DNA of 64,000 nucleotides. Origin: NVTR01 sp036479015. GTDB taxonomy: Bacteria; Pseudomonadota; Alphaproteobacteria; Rhodobacterales; Rhodobacteraceae. The notes below the pieces were generated by a model. It was not told where the DNA came from, did no database searches, and saw only the letters and a list, made by a program, of their open reading frames with translations. Position 1 is the stretch's first letter, and the number at the start of each line of letters is the position of its first letter. Location of the stretch: positions 1-64,000 of the forward strand of contig JAZGFB010000007.1 of NCBI GenBank assembly GCA_036479015.1, read 5' to 3'. Below, piece after piece: positions 1 through 7,606 of this stretch. The position numbers and the translations under genes were made by a program.

Positions 1-1059
1 AGCCCATTTTTTTCTCAACCCTTTTTGGACACTAATCCACATGGAGGTACTCCTGAAAGTATTCTAAACCTTCCAAGGGCTGGATTTGAAATCAGTGGCT
101 TAAATGCCATATCAGAAAATGGCTCCAGTCAAGCAATAAATCTAAATTTGCCAAGCGAAATTACCAAACACGCAACCAGTGATATTATTCCATTATCCGT
201 CGATGATTTGATTGCATATCTTTACTCGCCTCATTCCCAATACAACCCCATCACCTCCGCCCATTCTGGCACCGGTTCCAGTGCCACCTCAGGCACCGGC
301 GCGGTGGGTGGGTTTATCCCCCCGAGCGATGGTGGCTCAGATGGCGGGTCCCCCCCTTCGAGCGGTGGCAGTCAAGGTGGCGGGTCCACCCCCCCGAGCG
401 GTGGCTCAAGTGATAACAGCAACGGCTCTTCTCATAATGACGACGATGATGACGATGTTCCATCCGGCGGTGGTTCGACCGGTGGGTTTGATTTTTGGGA
501 CTGGCTTTTGGGAGGCAGTGGTAGCGACGACGATGACGACCCAACCGACAGCCAACTAAAAGAATCCGGAAACTACTACGGCAGTGTTAACGATCAGGCC
601 CATAACGAATCTGGGCACTATACTGGCGACGGCCAGGGCAATGGCCCGGGTGGGCACCCGATCATCCTTGATCTGGACGGCGACGGCATCCAAATCACTG
701 AGCTGTCCAATTCGACCTTCTTCATGGACGCCACCGGCGACGGGCTGGCCAACCGCACGGCTTGGGCCGCTGCGGGCAATGGCGTGCTGTTTTATGACCC
801 GGATAATACCGGCGAGATCACCGAGATGCGCCAGTATGTGTTCACCGAATGGGATGGAGAGACGATCAGCGATATGGAAGCGTTGCGGGCGGTGTTTGCC
901 AGCAATGGCGACGGGGTGTTTGACGCGGCTTTTATCGTTGACGCAAATATTAACTTAGCAAAAGCCCCTAAAACACACACCTTACTGATAGCGAAATATG
1001 GATTGAATTCGGAACTACAAAAGCCAATGCCAATGTTTGAGGAAAAAAGATGTCATTGA
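1..1059 (+). CDS. RTX-like Asp-rich calcium-binding protein, C-terminal part
   Basis: The frame is open to the window edge, so the 5' end may lie outside; a TTG at 25 is the first possible start seen. The visible part has a Ser/Thr-rich stretch, then a Gly/Ser/Pro low-complexity linker with Asp runs (residues ~80-175 counted from the TTG). After that comes a conserved block with ILDLDGDGIQITEL, MDATGDG and SNGDGVFDA, the Asp-rich calcium-binding style found near the end of large secreted RTX-type proteins. Family members normally continue with further DxNGDG loops. Here similarity stops near base 930 and an AT-richer tail of about 45 codons finishes the protein. It is therefore probably a truncated or recombined end. 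ATGA overlap with the next gene suggests coupled translation. Exact function unknown. Confidence 0.6.
   Translation, partial: SPFFSQPFLDTNPHGGTPESILNLPRAGFEISGLNAISENGSSQAINLNLPSEITKHATSDIIPLSVDDLIAYLYSPHSQYNPITSAHSGTGSSATSGTGAVGGFIPPSDGGSDGGSPPSSGGSQGGGSTPPSGGSSDNSNGSSHNDDDDDDVPSGGGSTGGFDFWDWLLGGSGSDDDDDPTDSQLKESGNYYGSVNDQAHNESGHYTGDGQGNGPGGHPIILDLDGDGIQITELSNSTFFMDATGDGLANRTAWAAAGNGVLFYDPDNTGEITEMRQYVFTEWDGETISDMEALRAVFASNGDGVFDAAFIVDANINLAKAPKTHTLLIAKYGLNSELQKPMPMFEEKRCH
658..744 (+). repeat. Asp-rich module core, copy 1 (copy 2 at 2295-2381)
   Basis: An 87-base block encoding PIILDLDGDGIQITELSNS and the following MDATGDG is repeated at 2295-2381 with only scattered, mostly synonymous differences. 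Copy 1 continues in frame after base 744. Copy 2 lacks the next 32 bases. Confidence 0.85.
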
Positions 1060-1259
1060 AATCAGTGCGCCGTTGGTCGCTGGCGGGAGTGGTTCTCGCG
1101 ACCATCGCATTAGCGTTGCTATCACCAGATGCCAACCCATCTGACCCGCCTATCACCATCATAGCGTTCGGAGCGCTGTTCGCAATTTCATCATTCGTAT
1201 TAGCATTCACTATTTGGCTGACATTATTTTTCTTTCTAAAAAAACGTAGGAGCAAGTAA
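1050..1259 (+). CDS. Small two-helix membrane protein
   Basis: This 69-residue protein has two hydrophobic segments (about residues 9-25 and 34-62) joined by a short DANPSDPP loop, and a basic KKRRSK end. The ATG overlaps the stop of the preceding Asp-rich protein and has a GAGGAAAAAAG Shine-Dalgarno region just upstream. It is not a family I recognise. Its place between two truncated secreted-protein modules and its size resemble membrane immunity proteins of polymorphic toxin loci, but that is inference only. Its stop codon is followed directly, in the same frame, by the TTG start of the next gene. Confidence 0.55.
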   Translation: MSLKSVRRWSLAGVVLATIALALLSPDANPSDPPITIIAFGALFAISSFVLAFTIWLTLFFFLKKRRSK

Positions 1260-2411
1260 TTGGGCACAGCAAAATCAAGCAACACTACCGGCGATATTAG
1301 CTTTAATCGCGAAATACTTTGGGAAGATGAATTTGTTGCTCCCGGATGGGGCATTATCAATGATTTGCCGGGAACTCACAGATTGGAAAGGATAACTGAA
1401 CCGTCTGGAATCAAAGTCTCAGGAAAAATTGGCCTAGGGCTAGAGTTTAGCAGCGTAACATCAAACGGCCGCAGGGAGACGGAAATTACCTTTGATATCT
1501 TAGGACAAGACCTAAAACTCGATCTGGATACGGCTGGTCGGCTTGAATGGCCTTTAAGAGTAGAATTCAACCCACCAGAAATTGTGGTTGGCGGGAGCGT
1601 CCTCGGTCGAGGGTATGAATACAGTTTGTCCGTAGAATACGGCGACGGAAATTTCATGTTTTCCGAACATTTATGGCTGAATGATGAAATCTACACTGCG
1701 GAGGTCGGTGGAGAACTTAACTTAGGGCTTTTGAAGCTTAATTCTGCCGGTTCACCGCCATCAAACGGCACATCCGACCCCATTGGCGATGCCGCAGCGG
1801 AGCTTCAGGCAGAGTTCCCGCACCTGACCGACAGCCGCGCGCGCCAGATCGTTGAAGACGCAGCCTCCAAACATGAAAGCATGACCCCCTTCACGCACTT
1901 GATGGTTAGCCCACACGAATCCGTCGAGCTGCATGTGGACCGAAGTGCACTGGCTGCAGGTCAGCGGGTATCAGACCGACACAGCAGTCACGAAAGGCGC
2001 GCAGAAGGCCCTGCCGATGCGCCCATCAACATCCCCAACACCGTTGACCCGGGGCTTGCGGCGGCAGCAGCAGCGGCTGAACTTGCGGCGCAACAATCGG
2101 CTGCGCGGCGGGAACAACGCGAGGATCAGGATCGCGAAGACAGGTTTGAAGCACAGCGCCTACGCCGCGATGAAGAGCGGGCCGAAAATACCCAGCAAGA
2201 CAACACCGCCCCCAGCGAGGGCCAAAGCTGGAGTGACGGCACCCGCACACACGTACAGGCCAGCGACACCCGCCGCGGCCACGGCCAGCAAGCGCCGATC
2301 ATCCTTGACCTTAACGGCGACGGCATCCAGCTGACGGAACTGTCCAATTCCACCATCTTCATGGACGCCACCGGTGACGGGCAATGGCGTGCTCATGTGC
2401 GACCCGCATAA
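1260..2411 (+). pseudogene. Second Asp-rich module protein, frameshifted by a 32-nt deletion
   Basis: Start TTG at 1260 follows an AGGAG (1248-1252) by 7 bases; no ATG occurs for about 130 codons. Residues ~1-160 are AT-rich in coding and look beta-rich (many alternating hydrophobic and charged residues); no family recognised. Residues ~175-345 are an Ala/Glu/Arg/Gln-rich, probably helical stretch (AAAAAAAELAAQQSAARREQ). The end repeats the ILDLNGDGIQLTELSNS block of copy 1. Relative to copy 1, 32 bases (equivalent to 745-776) are missing between two CGGG tetranucleotides, which shifts the frame and ends the protein at 2411. The lost frame resumes as GVLMCDPHNSE and stops at 2526. Whether the truncated product is made is unknown. 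Confidence 0.55.
2295..2381 (+). repeat. Asp-rich module core, copy 2
   Basis: Second copy of the 87-base block at 658-744. It is followed immediately by the junction of the 32-base deletion (CGGG at 2378-2381 then CAATGGCGTGCT). Confidence 0.85.
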
Positions 2412-2528
2412 TAGCGAAAACACGCCAATTATCAAACATTTAGGTCGCCCGAAAGCTGCTCAAGTCTTTAATTTGACCCATTTATATCCGATGGCTATAC
2501 AAGCTACTAATCCAAACTGGTTTTGAAT

Positions 2529-4502
2529 TTGCAATATCGAAAAGAAATTGATGGGCTGCGTGCCATCGCAGTCATCCCCGTTATCCTTTTTCACGCTGGA
2601 TTCAACCTGCTTAGCGGCGGGTATATTGGTGTTGACGTCTTCTTTGTGATTTCCGGGTTTTTGATTACCAACATCCTTATTGCTGAACTTGAAGCTGGGA
2701 ATTTTTCAATCCTGAAATTCTATGAGCGGCGTGCACGGCGCATTCTGCCAGCGTTGTTCTTTGTGATGTTGTGTTGTGTTCCATTTGCCTGGGCATGGAT
2801 GATGCCTGAGCAATTCAAGGATTTCGGTCAAAGCTTTATTGCCGTAAGCCTGTTTGCTTCCAATATTCTTTTCTGGAAGGAAAGCGGATATTTTGACACC
2901 GCAGCAGAGGAAAAACCGCTTTTGCACACCTGGAGTCTGGCGGTGGAAGAGCAATATTATATGTTGTTCCCAATTGCCCTGATCTTGCTATGGCGGTTCG
3001 GTCGGCAGCCAGTATTTTATGTGATCACCGGATTTGCCATAGCCAGCCTGCTGTTAAGCGAATTAACTTGGCGCACATACCCTGATGCAAACTTTTATCT
3101 CGCGCCCACACGTGCCTGGGAATTGTTTGCCGGGTCGATTTGCGCATTTTTACAATTCGGAAAAACCCAGAAAAGCAATAATACTTTGGCCACGGCTGGA
3201 CTTGCGCTGATAGTTTTTTCTATATTTTACTACGACGAGTTCACACCGTTTCCTTCCCTTTATGCTTTGGCGCCGGTTGTTGGGACTGCCCTGATCATCC
3301 TTTTTGCGACAGGCGGGACCGGGGTTGCCCGGTTGCTGTCCGCAAAACCGTTAGTAGGCATCGGTCTGATAAGTTATAGCGCCTATCTGTGGCATCAGCC
3401 GCTTTTTGCGTTTGCCCGCATTCAAAGCATTGAGGCCCCGGCAGAATGGCTTATGTTACTGCTGGCATTTGCGTCGCTTGCCTTGGCCTATTTAACATGG
3501 CGATTTGTCGAACAACCATTTCGCAGGCGCCCCATCCCTGTGCTTGCCAAACGTAGGAATGTTTTTTTAGTCAGCGCCATTTTTGTGGCCCTTTTCGGTG
3601 CATTTGGATCGATGGCCCATTGGACAGCCGGGTTTCCAACGCGTCTGGACGGCTCTGTATTGCATGTTTTAAATCGCCCGAAGGGTGACACTACAGATTG
3701 TCATAACAAGTATAATGCCGCCCAAATTCGGGCCGGATCGACCTGTATCTTGGGTTCGGGCGATCAGGAACCAACAATCGCATTTGTGGGTGATAGCCAC
3801 CTGGCCAGGATTTCAGATTCACTGTCCTTGAAACTTGAACCCCACGGGCTGTCTGCGGTGACCTATACCGGTAGCTTTTGTGCACCGTTGTTGGAATTTG
3901 GCACGACAGTGGCAAGCAAAAACCCCAGTTGCAGGCAGAAAACCACCGCAGCCCTTAAAGCCATCGTGAACAACCAAAACATTGAAATTGTCGTTCTGTT
4001 CGCCCAGTGGTCCTATTACGTGAATGGTCAGCGCGGGTACGACAAAATCGTGACCCCATATAGGTTTGGATCTGAAAACACGGACCCCCAGCAGCAAAAT
4101 TCGATCGCTGTGCACCAGGCGCTTGACCAAACATTGTCGCTGCTGACCCAGGCGAACAAAAAGGTCCTTGTCATCCGACCTGTTCCAGAATTCAATTTCG
4201 ACGTTCCCAACAAGGTTGCGCAAATCGTTCGAACCAGCGCTGAGATAGAAATTCTGGCAATGCATACCAAGACTTTCCGCGAACGAAACGCTGAGATTTC
4301 TCAAATATTCGATAAGGCGGTTCCGAAATACGGTGCCATTCAGATCGATCCGACTTACCTGTTCTGCGATGCACAGAAATGCCGACCATTTAACGAGAAA
4401 AATGAACCACTGTTTGAAGATGAAAGCGCACACCTGAACTTGGCAGGTAGCCAACCTTTGGCGGCCCTGATCTATGCAAATATTGAACAGCTATTAAATT
4501 GA
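2529..4502 (+). CDS. SGNH-fused acyltransferase 3 family membrane protein
   Basis: OafA-type O-acyltransferase that moves acyl (often acetyl) groups onto surface sugars. Residues ~1-345 form the multi-helix acyltransferase-3 domain, with the early RKEIDGLRAIAV, GVDVFFVISGFLIT, FYERRARRILPAL and HTWSLAVEEQYY motifs. The C-terminal half is a periplasmic SGNH domain with FVGDSHLAR near residue 420 and a D-x-x-H-type block (DESAHLNLAG) near residue 630. TTG at 2529 is preferred because MQYRKEIDG then lines up with the MKYRREIDG start of the next paralogue; TTG at 2523 is also possible. Shine-Dalgarno is weak. The gene follows directly on the broken Asp-rich gene. Substrate unknown. Confidence 0.88.
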   Translation: MQYRKEIDGLRAIAVIPVILFHAGFNLLSGGYIGVDVFFVISGFLITNILIAELEAGNFSILKFYERRARRILPALFFVMLCCVPFAWAWMMPEQFKDFGQSFIAVSLFASNILFWKESGYFDTAAEEKPLLHTWSLAVEEQYYMLFPIALILLWRFGRQPVFYVITGFAIASLLLSELTWRTYPDANFYLAPTRAWELFAGSICAFLQFGKTQKSNNTLATAGLALIVFSIFYYDEFTPFPSLYALAPVVGTALIILFATGGTGVARLLSAKPLVGIGLISYSAYLWHQPLFAFARIQSIEAPAEWLMLLLAFASLALAYLTWRFVEQPFRRRPIPVLAKRRNVFLVSAIFVALFGAFGSMAHWTAGFPTRLDGSVLHVLNRPKGDTTDCHNKYNAAQIRAGSTCILGSGDQEPTIAFVGDSHLARISDSLSLKLEPHGLSAVTYTGSFCAPLLEFGTTVASKNPSCRQKTTAALKAIVNNQNIEIVVLFAQWSYYVNGQRGYDKIVTPYRFGSENTDPQQQNSIAVHQALDQTLSLLTQANKKVLVIRPVPEFNFDVPNKVAQIVRTSAEIEILAMHTKTFRERNAEISQIFDKAVPKYGAIQIDPTYLFCDAQKCRPFNEKNEPLFEDESAHLNLAGSQPLAALIYANIEQLLN

Positions 4503-4569
4503 GCATGTGGCCCAACAATGCCTTGCCGGCCAGGTGTTTTCTATTATCTTTCCAGCATCCCGACATTGC

Positions 4570-6450
4570 ATGAAGTACCGCCGCGAAATTGATGGGCTGC
4601 GTGCCATCGCTATTTTGCCCGTCGTCCTGTTCCATGCGGGTTTTACCGCATTGGGTGGCGGCTTTGTTGGCGTCGATGTGTTTTTTGTCATCTCCGGTTA
4701 TCTGATCACGTCAATCCTGGTTGCGGATATGGAAGGCGGGAAATTTTCCATCCTGACGTTTTATGAACGCCGGGTCCGGCGTATATTGCCGGCGCTTTTT
4801 GTGATGATGGCGATCTGCGTGCCCTTTGCCTGGGTTCTGATGTTACCCGAGCAATTGGCGCAGTTTGGACGCTCAGTCGTGGCGGTACCGTTTTTTGTGT
4901 CAAACATACTCTTCTGGCGCGAAAGCAACTATTTTGCCCCTGCCGCCGAGGAAAAGCCGCTATTGCACACCTGGAGCCTGGCAGTCGAAGAGCAGTATTA
5001 CCTCATATTCCCCATAGTGCTGTTTTGGCTCTGGCGATATGGCCGACAAAAGACCGCAACGGCCATTATCGTGATGTCGGTTGCCAGCCTGGCCATTGCC
5101 CAATGGGGATCGCGCAATGAACCGGTTGCGAATTTCTATTTGGCCCCGACGCGGATGTGGGAACTGTTTGCAGGCTCACTTTGCGCTCTTTATGGCACCG
5201 AAAACCGGCAAGGCAATAATCTGCTGTCTGCCCTGGGGCTTGGCGCAATTTTATTTTCCATGCTGGCATTTGACGCGGCAACGCCGTTTCCGTCTGCCTA
5301 TGCGCTGGTGCCGGTTGTGGGCACTGTTTTCATTGTCATCTGGGGGTCTGGGCAAACCTATGTCGCGCGATTGCTGGGCCTGCCGGTATTTGTCGGTATC
5401 GGCCTGATCAGTTACAGCTCCTACCTCTGGCATCAGCCGCTCTTTGCATTTGCGCGTATTTTGATGGACGCAGAACCAAGTTCAAAAACAATGATGGGCC
5501 TGGGGCTTGTATCATTTATGATCGGAGCTGCCAGTTGGCGCTGGGTGGAACAGCCCTTCCGACTAAAGGCCAAGGGAACCGGACGTGGTATTTTGACCGG
5601 GCGTGGGGCGCTGTTTGGCACCAGCGCAGTGGTTGGGTTGATGCTTATCGCGGTGGGTTCAGTGTTGTCATATAGTCAGGGTTGGCCAAGCCGGATGCCG
5701 GCCAGCTACTTTGACAATGTCGCCCAATTGGAAGCGGCAAATAAAGCCCGTGGCAACGGCATCAGAAGCGGGCGATGCCAATACAATGGGTTGGGATTAA
5801 ACAGCAATGTTGGCGATTTCATTGCCGCATGGGATTGTGTACCTGCGGCCCCAGTACCAGGCCTGGGCATTGTCGGCATCTACGGTGACAGCCACTCGGC
5901 CGACAAGGCGATGGCCCTGCGTCTAAATGGCTTTGATGTTCTGCAAGTTGGCGGTGCGGCGTGTCCGCTTTTGCCCGGACCCGGGTATTGCGGAAAATTG
6001 CTTGATACGTTTCACGCCAAAGCCCACGAAAACAATACCCGTACAGTGCTGATTGCCAATGCCTGGAACAGTGCCGAACTTTCCCCGGCCTCTCTGGAAA
6101 AAATTGTCTCGTATTGGGGGGGGCGCTACGAACATGTTGTGGTCTTCACGCCGACGCCGGTCTTTCCCGGCCTTAAAAATCAACTGATACGGGCCGGTGT
6201 GCCGGGGGCCGCAAATGTTGTGCAGCACACGCGCGAATCCCTGCTGTTTGCCAAAGCCTGGCGCAGCATCAAAATCCCCGCCAATGTCAGCTTGATCGAC
6301 ACGGCCCGCGCCCTGTGTGCCGGGCGCGATCCCTGTAGCGCAATAGCGGGTGGGCAATCGCTTTTGGTTGATGACATGCATCTGTCGGTCGCGGGTGCCA
6401 CGCTGGCGGGCGCAGGCTTTGTCGCTGCTCTTATGCACCCGGATGGCTGA
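4570..6450 (+). CDS. SGNH-fused acyltransferase 3 family membrane protein (tandem paralogue)
   Basis: Paralogue of the preceding gene and collinear with it throughout: MKYRREIDGLRAIAILPV start, GVDVFFVISGYLIT, ERRVRRILPALF, HTWSLAVEEQYYLIFP, then about ten membrane helices. A periplasmic SGNH domain follows, with YGDSHSAD near residue 438 and VDDMHLSVAG near residue 600. ATG 4570 gives 626 residues and matches the family start; a longer frame from 4507 would add 21 residues unlike the family. The SGNH halves of the two paralogues are clearly more diverged than the membrane halves, so they may modify different acceptors. Likely role is O-acylation of exopolysaccharide or LPS. Confidence 0.9.
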   Translation: MKYRREIDGLRAIAILPVVLFHAGFTALGGGFVGVDVFFVISGYLITSILVADMEGGKFSILTFYERRVRRILPALFVMMAICVPFAWVLMLPEQLAQFGRSVVAVPFFVSNILFWRESNYFAPAAEEKPLLHTWSLAVEEQYYLIFPIVLFWLWRYGRQKTATAIIVMSVASLAIAQWGSRNEPVANFYLAPTRMWELFAGSLCALYGTENRQGNNLLSALGLGAILFSMLAFDAATPFPSAYALVPVVGTVFIVIWGSGQTYVARLLGLPVFVGIGLISYSSYLWHQPLFAFARILMDAEPSSKTMMGLGLVSFMIGAASWRWVEQPFRLKAKGTGRGILTGRGALFGTSAVVGLMLIAVGSVLSYSQGWPSRMPASYFDNVAQLEAANKARGNGIRSGRCQYNGLGLNSNVGDFIAAWDCVPAAPVPGLGIVGIYGDSHSADKAMALRLNGFDVLQVGGAACPLLPGPGYCGKLLDTFHAKAHENNTRTVLIANAWNSAELSPASLEKIVSYWGGRYEHVVVFTPTPVFPGLKNQLIRAGVPGAANVVQHTRESLLFAKAWRSIKIPANVSLIDTARALCAGRDPCSAIAGGQSLLVDDMHLSVAGATLAGAGFVAALMHPDG

Positions 6451-6685
6451 ACATCATTACTGTCGCAAAACCTTGCCCCCCCCCGTTGCAAAGCTGCTGC
6501 AGTAAATCAATCAAAACGGATAATTTTCCAACCACTTGCTACCGATCCAAGACTGCCCGATCTTCTGATATGTAATCTGAACCCTGGTTGCGAACTGAAG
6601 CCACAGGTGCTTGGAACAATAGCGCCATGACGGGGCGAATAATGGGGGTGCTAAATGCATAACACAGTGGGGAGAAATAAGATAA
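6451..6685 (+). other. Non-coding stretch with a poly-C tract
   Basis: No convincing gene is seen between the acyltransferase and the short frame at 6686. A run of nine C (6476-6484) lies just after the acyltransferase stop. Short minus-strand frames here lack family resemblance. No tRNA-like fold was recognised. Confidence 0.4.
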
Positions 6686-6757
6686 ATGGCTGACAAATTC
6701 AAGATTGTTGCGATCGGCGACGGGGTCGTGCAGCATATTTTCCCGGAGACAATTTAA
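6686..6757 (+). CDS. Possible 23-residue peptide
   Basis: ATG frame of 23 residues beginning MADKFKIVAIGDGVV, preceded at a distance of about a dozen bases by GGGGAGA. It ends one base before the ATG of the 84-residue membrane protein. It may be an upstream coupling peptide or the surviving start of a deleted gene. No family recognised. Confidence 0.25.
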   Translation: MADKFKIVAIGDGVVQHIFPETI

Positions 6758-6758
6758 T

Positions 6759-7013
6759 ATGACCATTTATCCGATACTGTTAGATATGCTGGCTATTGTT
6801 TTTTGCATTTGGGCGTCCCGGATTGTCCCAAATTGGCGAAAAGACCTGGTCGACCCGCTTTTCCTGAATCTAGCGCTCAGATTATTTGATAACCTGGGCC
6901 TCCGGTACTTTCACCGTCATGGAAGCGTAATAGTATCACTTATTTATCTGATAGTGAGTGTGCTAGCCGTCGGGAACCTTGTTGATAATATTACATTTTA
7001 TCTCCGAACATGA
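6759..7013 (+). CDS. Small hydrophobic protein of unknown function
   Basis: ATG 6759 gives 84 residues; an alternative TTG at 6705 would add 18 residues that overlap the upstream short frame. Hydrophobic segments lie at about residues 4-18 and 52-75, separated by a polar stretch with the charged WRKDLVDP and FHRHG. A CCCGGAGACAATTTAAT leader contains GGAG about 10 bases before the ATG. The stop overlaps the ATG of another short frame at 7010 (ATGA). No family recognised. It sits in the AT-richer, rearranged segment next to the insertion sequences. Confidence 0.4.
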   Translation: MTIYPILLDMLAIVFCIWASRIVPNWRKDLVDPLFLNLALRLFDNLGLRYFHRHGSVIVSLIYLIVSVLAVGNLVDNITFYLRT

Positions 7014-7090
7014 GAAGAAAATTGATCTTGATCAGCGATATGGAAGCGATGCCAGATATGCCTGCCGGTGCTACGGCCAACAATGTCTGA
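7010..7090 (+). pseudogene. Short frame carrying a fragment of the Asp-rich module
   Basis: A 26-codon frame starting MRRKLILISDMEAM overlaps the preceding stop by ATGA. Bases 7030-7048 (gatcagcgatatggaagcg) are identical over 19 bases to 864-882 inside the Asp-rich protein and are read in the same frame (ISDMEA). Similarity does not continue on either side. It may be a recombination remnant. Confidence 0.35.
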
Positions 7091-7210
7091 ATAGCCCCTA
7101 GATTTGTAGACACCTTGCTTGGTAATTTTGGAAGCAAGGAGACAGTGATGTCAGGAATTAGATTTACAGATGAGTTCAAGCGTGACGCGGTCGCCCAAGT
7201 GGTGGACCGT
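7085..7210 (+). mobile_element. Left end remnant of an IS3-family element
   Basis: The stretch after 7085 (agcccctagatttgtagacacc, quoted only in part as motif) looks like the terminus and leader of an IS3-family element. It is followed by AAGGAGACAGTG and an orfA start at 7148. The element is cut at 7210 by the next IS. The outer boundary is approximate and its right half is not present in the window. Confidence 0.5.
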
Positions 7211-7216
7211 GGGTAA
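7148..7216 (+). pseudogene. IS3-family transposase orfA, first 22 codons only
   Basis: MSGIRFTDEFKRDAVAQVVD matches the typical start of IS3-family OrfA helix-turn-helix proteins. A good Shine-Dalgarno (AAGGAG) precedes it. At 7211 the sequence switches to the terminal repeat of another insertion sequence, which supplies the TAA stop. The rest of this orfA and its orfB are missing downstream. Confidence 0.75.
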
Positions 7217-7223
7217 TCCCCCC
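7211..7223 (+). repeat. IS left terminal inverted repeat
   Basis: GGGTAATCCCCCC, perfect inverse of 8473-8485. Confidence 0.85.
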
Positions 7224-7331
7224 TCAAATTAGTGGTGTTCCCGCGTAGAATTTTCTTGGCATAATATCTGAGGAGATTTTGAATGAAGAACAAACTATAC
7301 AGCGACGCGCAGATCATGCATTGCCCGGCAG

Positions 7332-7347
7332 GCGATGTTTACATCGC
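7332..7347 (+). other. Perfect hairpin inside the 37-nt insert
   Basis: GCGATGT-TT-ACATCGC, 7-bp stem with a 2-base loop, centred in the extra DNA of orfA. Confidence 0.7.
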
Positions 7348-7573
7348 TGAGAGGGGGCATTCTGAAGCAGGCCGAGAGTGGTGTGCCGGTTTCTGAGCTT
7401 TGCCGCGAACACGGGATGAGCAACGCCAGTTTTTACAAATGGCGGGCGAAGTTTGGCGGCATGGATGCTTCGATGATTTCGGAACTTAAGGCAATGACCG
7501 AAGAGAACCGTCGGCTGAAGCGGATGTATGCGGAAATGAGCATGCAAAATGACTTGCTGAAAGAAGTGCTCGG

Positions 7574-7580
7574 AAAAAAG
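7574..7580 (+). promoter_or_regulatory. Programmed -1 frameshift site of the IS
   Basis: A-AAA-AAG heptamer lies two codons before the orfA stop. A -1 slip joins OrfA to the frame KVARPSLRKEMAVKAV of OrfB, the normal way IS3 elements make the OrfAB transposase. Confidence 0.75.
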
Positions 7581-7606
7581 TAGCAAGGCCATCCCTGCGC
7601 AAGGAG

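Larger units (their letters stand above)
7283..7583 (+). pseudogene. IS3-family transposase OrfA, disrupted by a 37-nt insert
   Basis: The frame begins at ATG 7283 as MKNKLYSDAQIM, the normal OrfA start with AGGAG upstream at 7271. Bases 7319-7355 then interrupt it. Removing those 37 bases restores GILKQAESGVPVSELCREHG, the standard helix-turn-helix continuation, which runs to TAG at 7583 with a leucine-zipper-like region (MTEENRRLKRMYAEMSMQND). As it stands, the true start frame stops at 7396, and the helix-turn-helix part can only be read from the ATG at 7335 inside the insert. Normal frameshift fusion to OrfB could still occur from that later start. Confidence 0.75.

Noticed and set aside
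314..544. Minus-strand His/Arg-rich frame in the Asp-rich gene
   Set aside because: It is the complement of Asp/Gly/Ser low-complexity codons.
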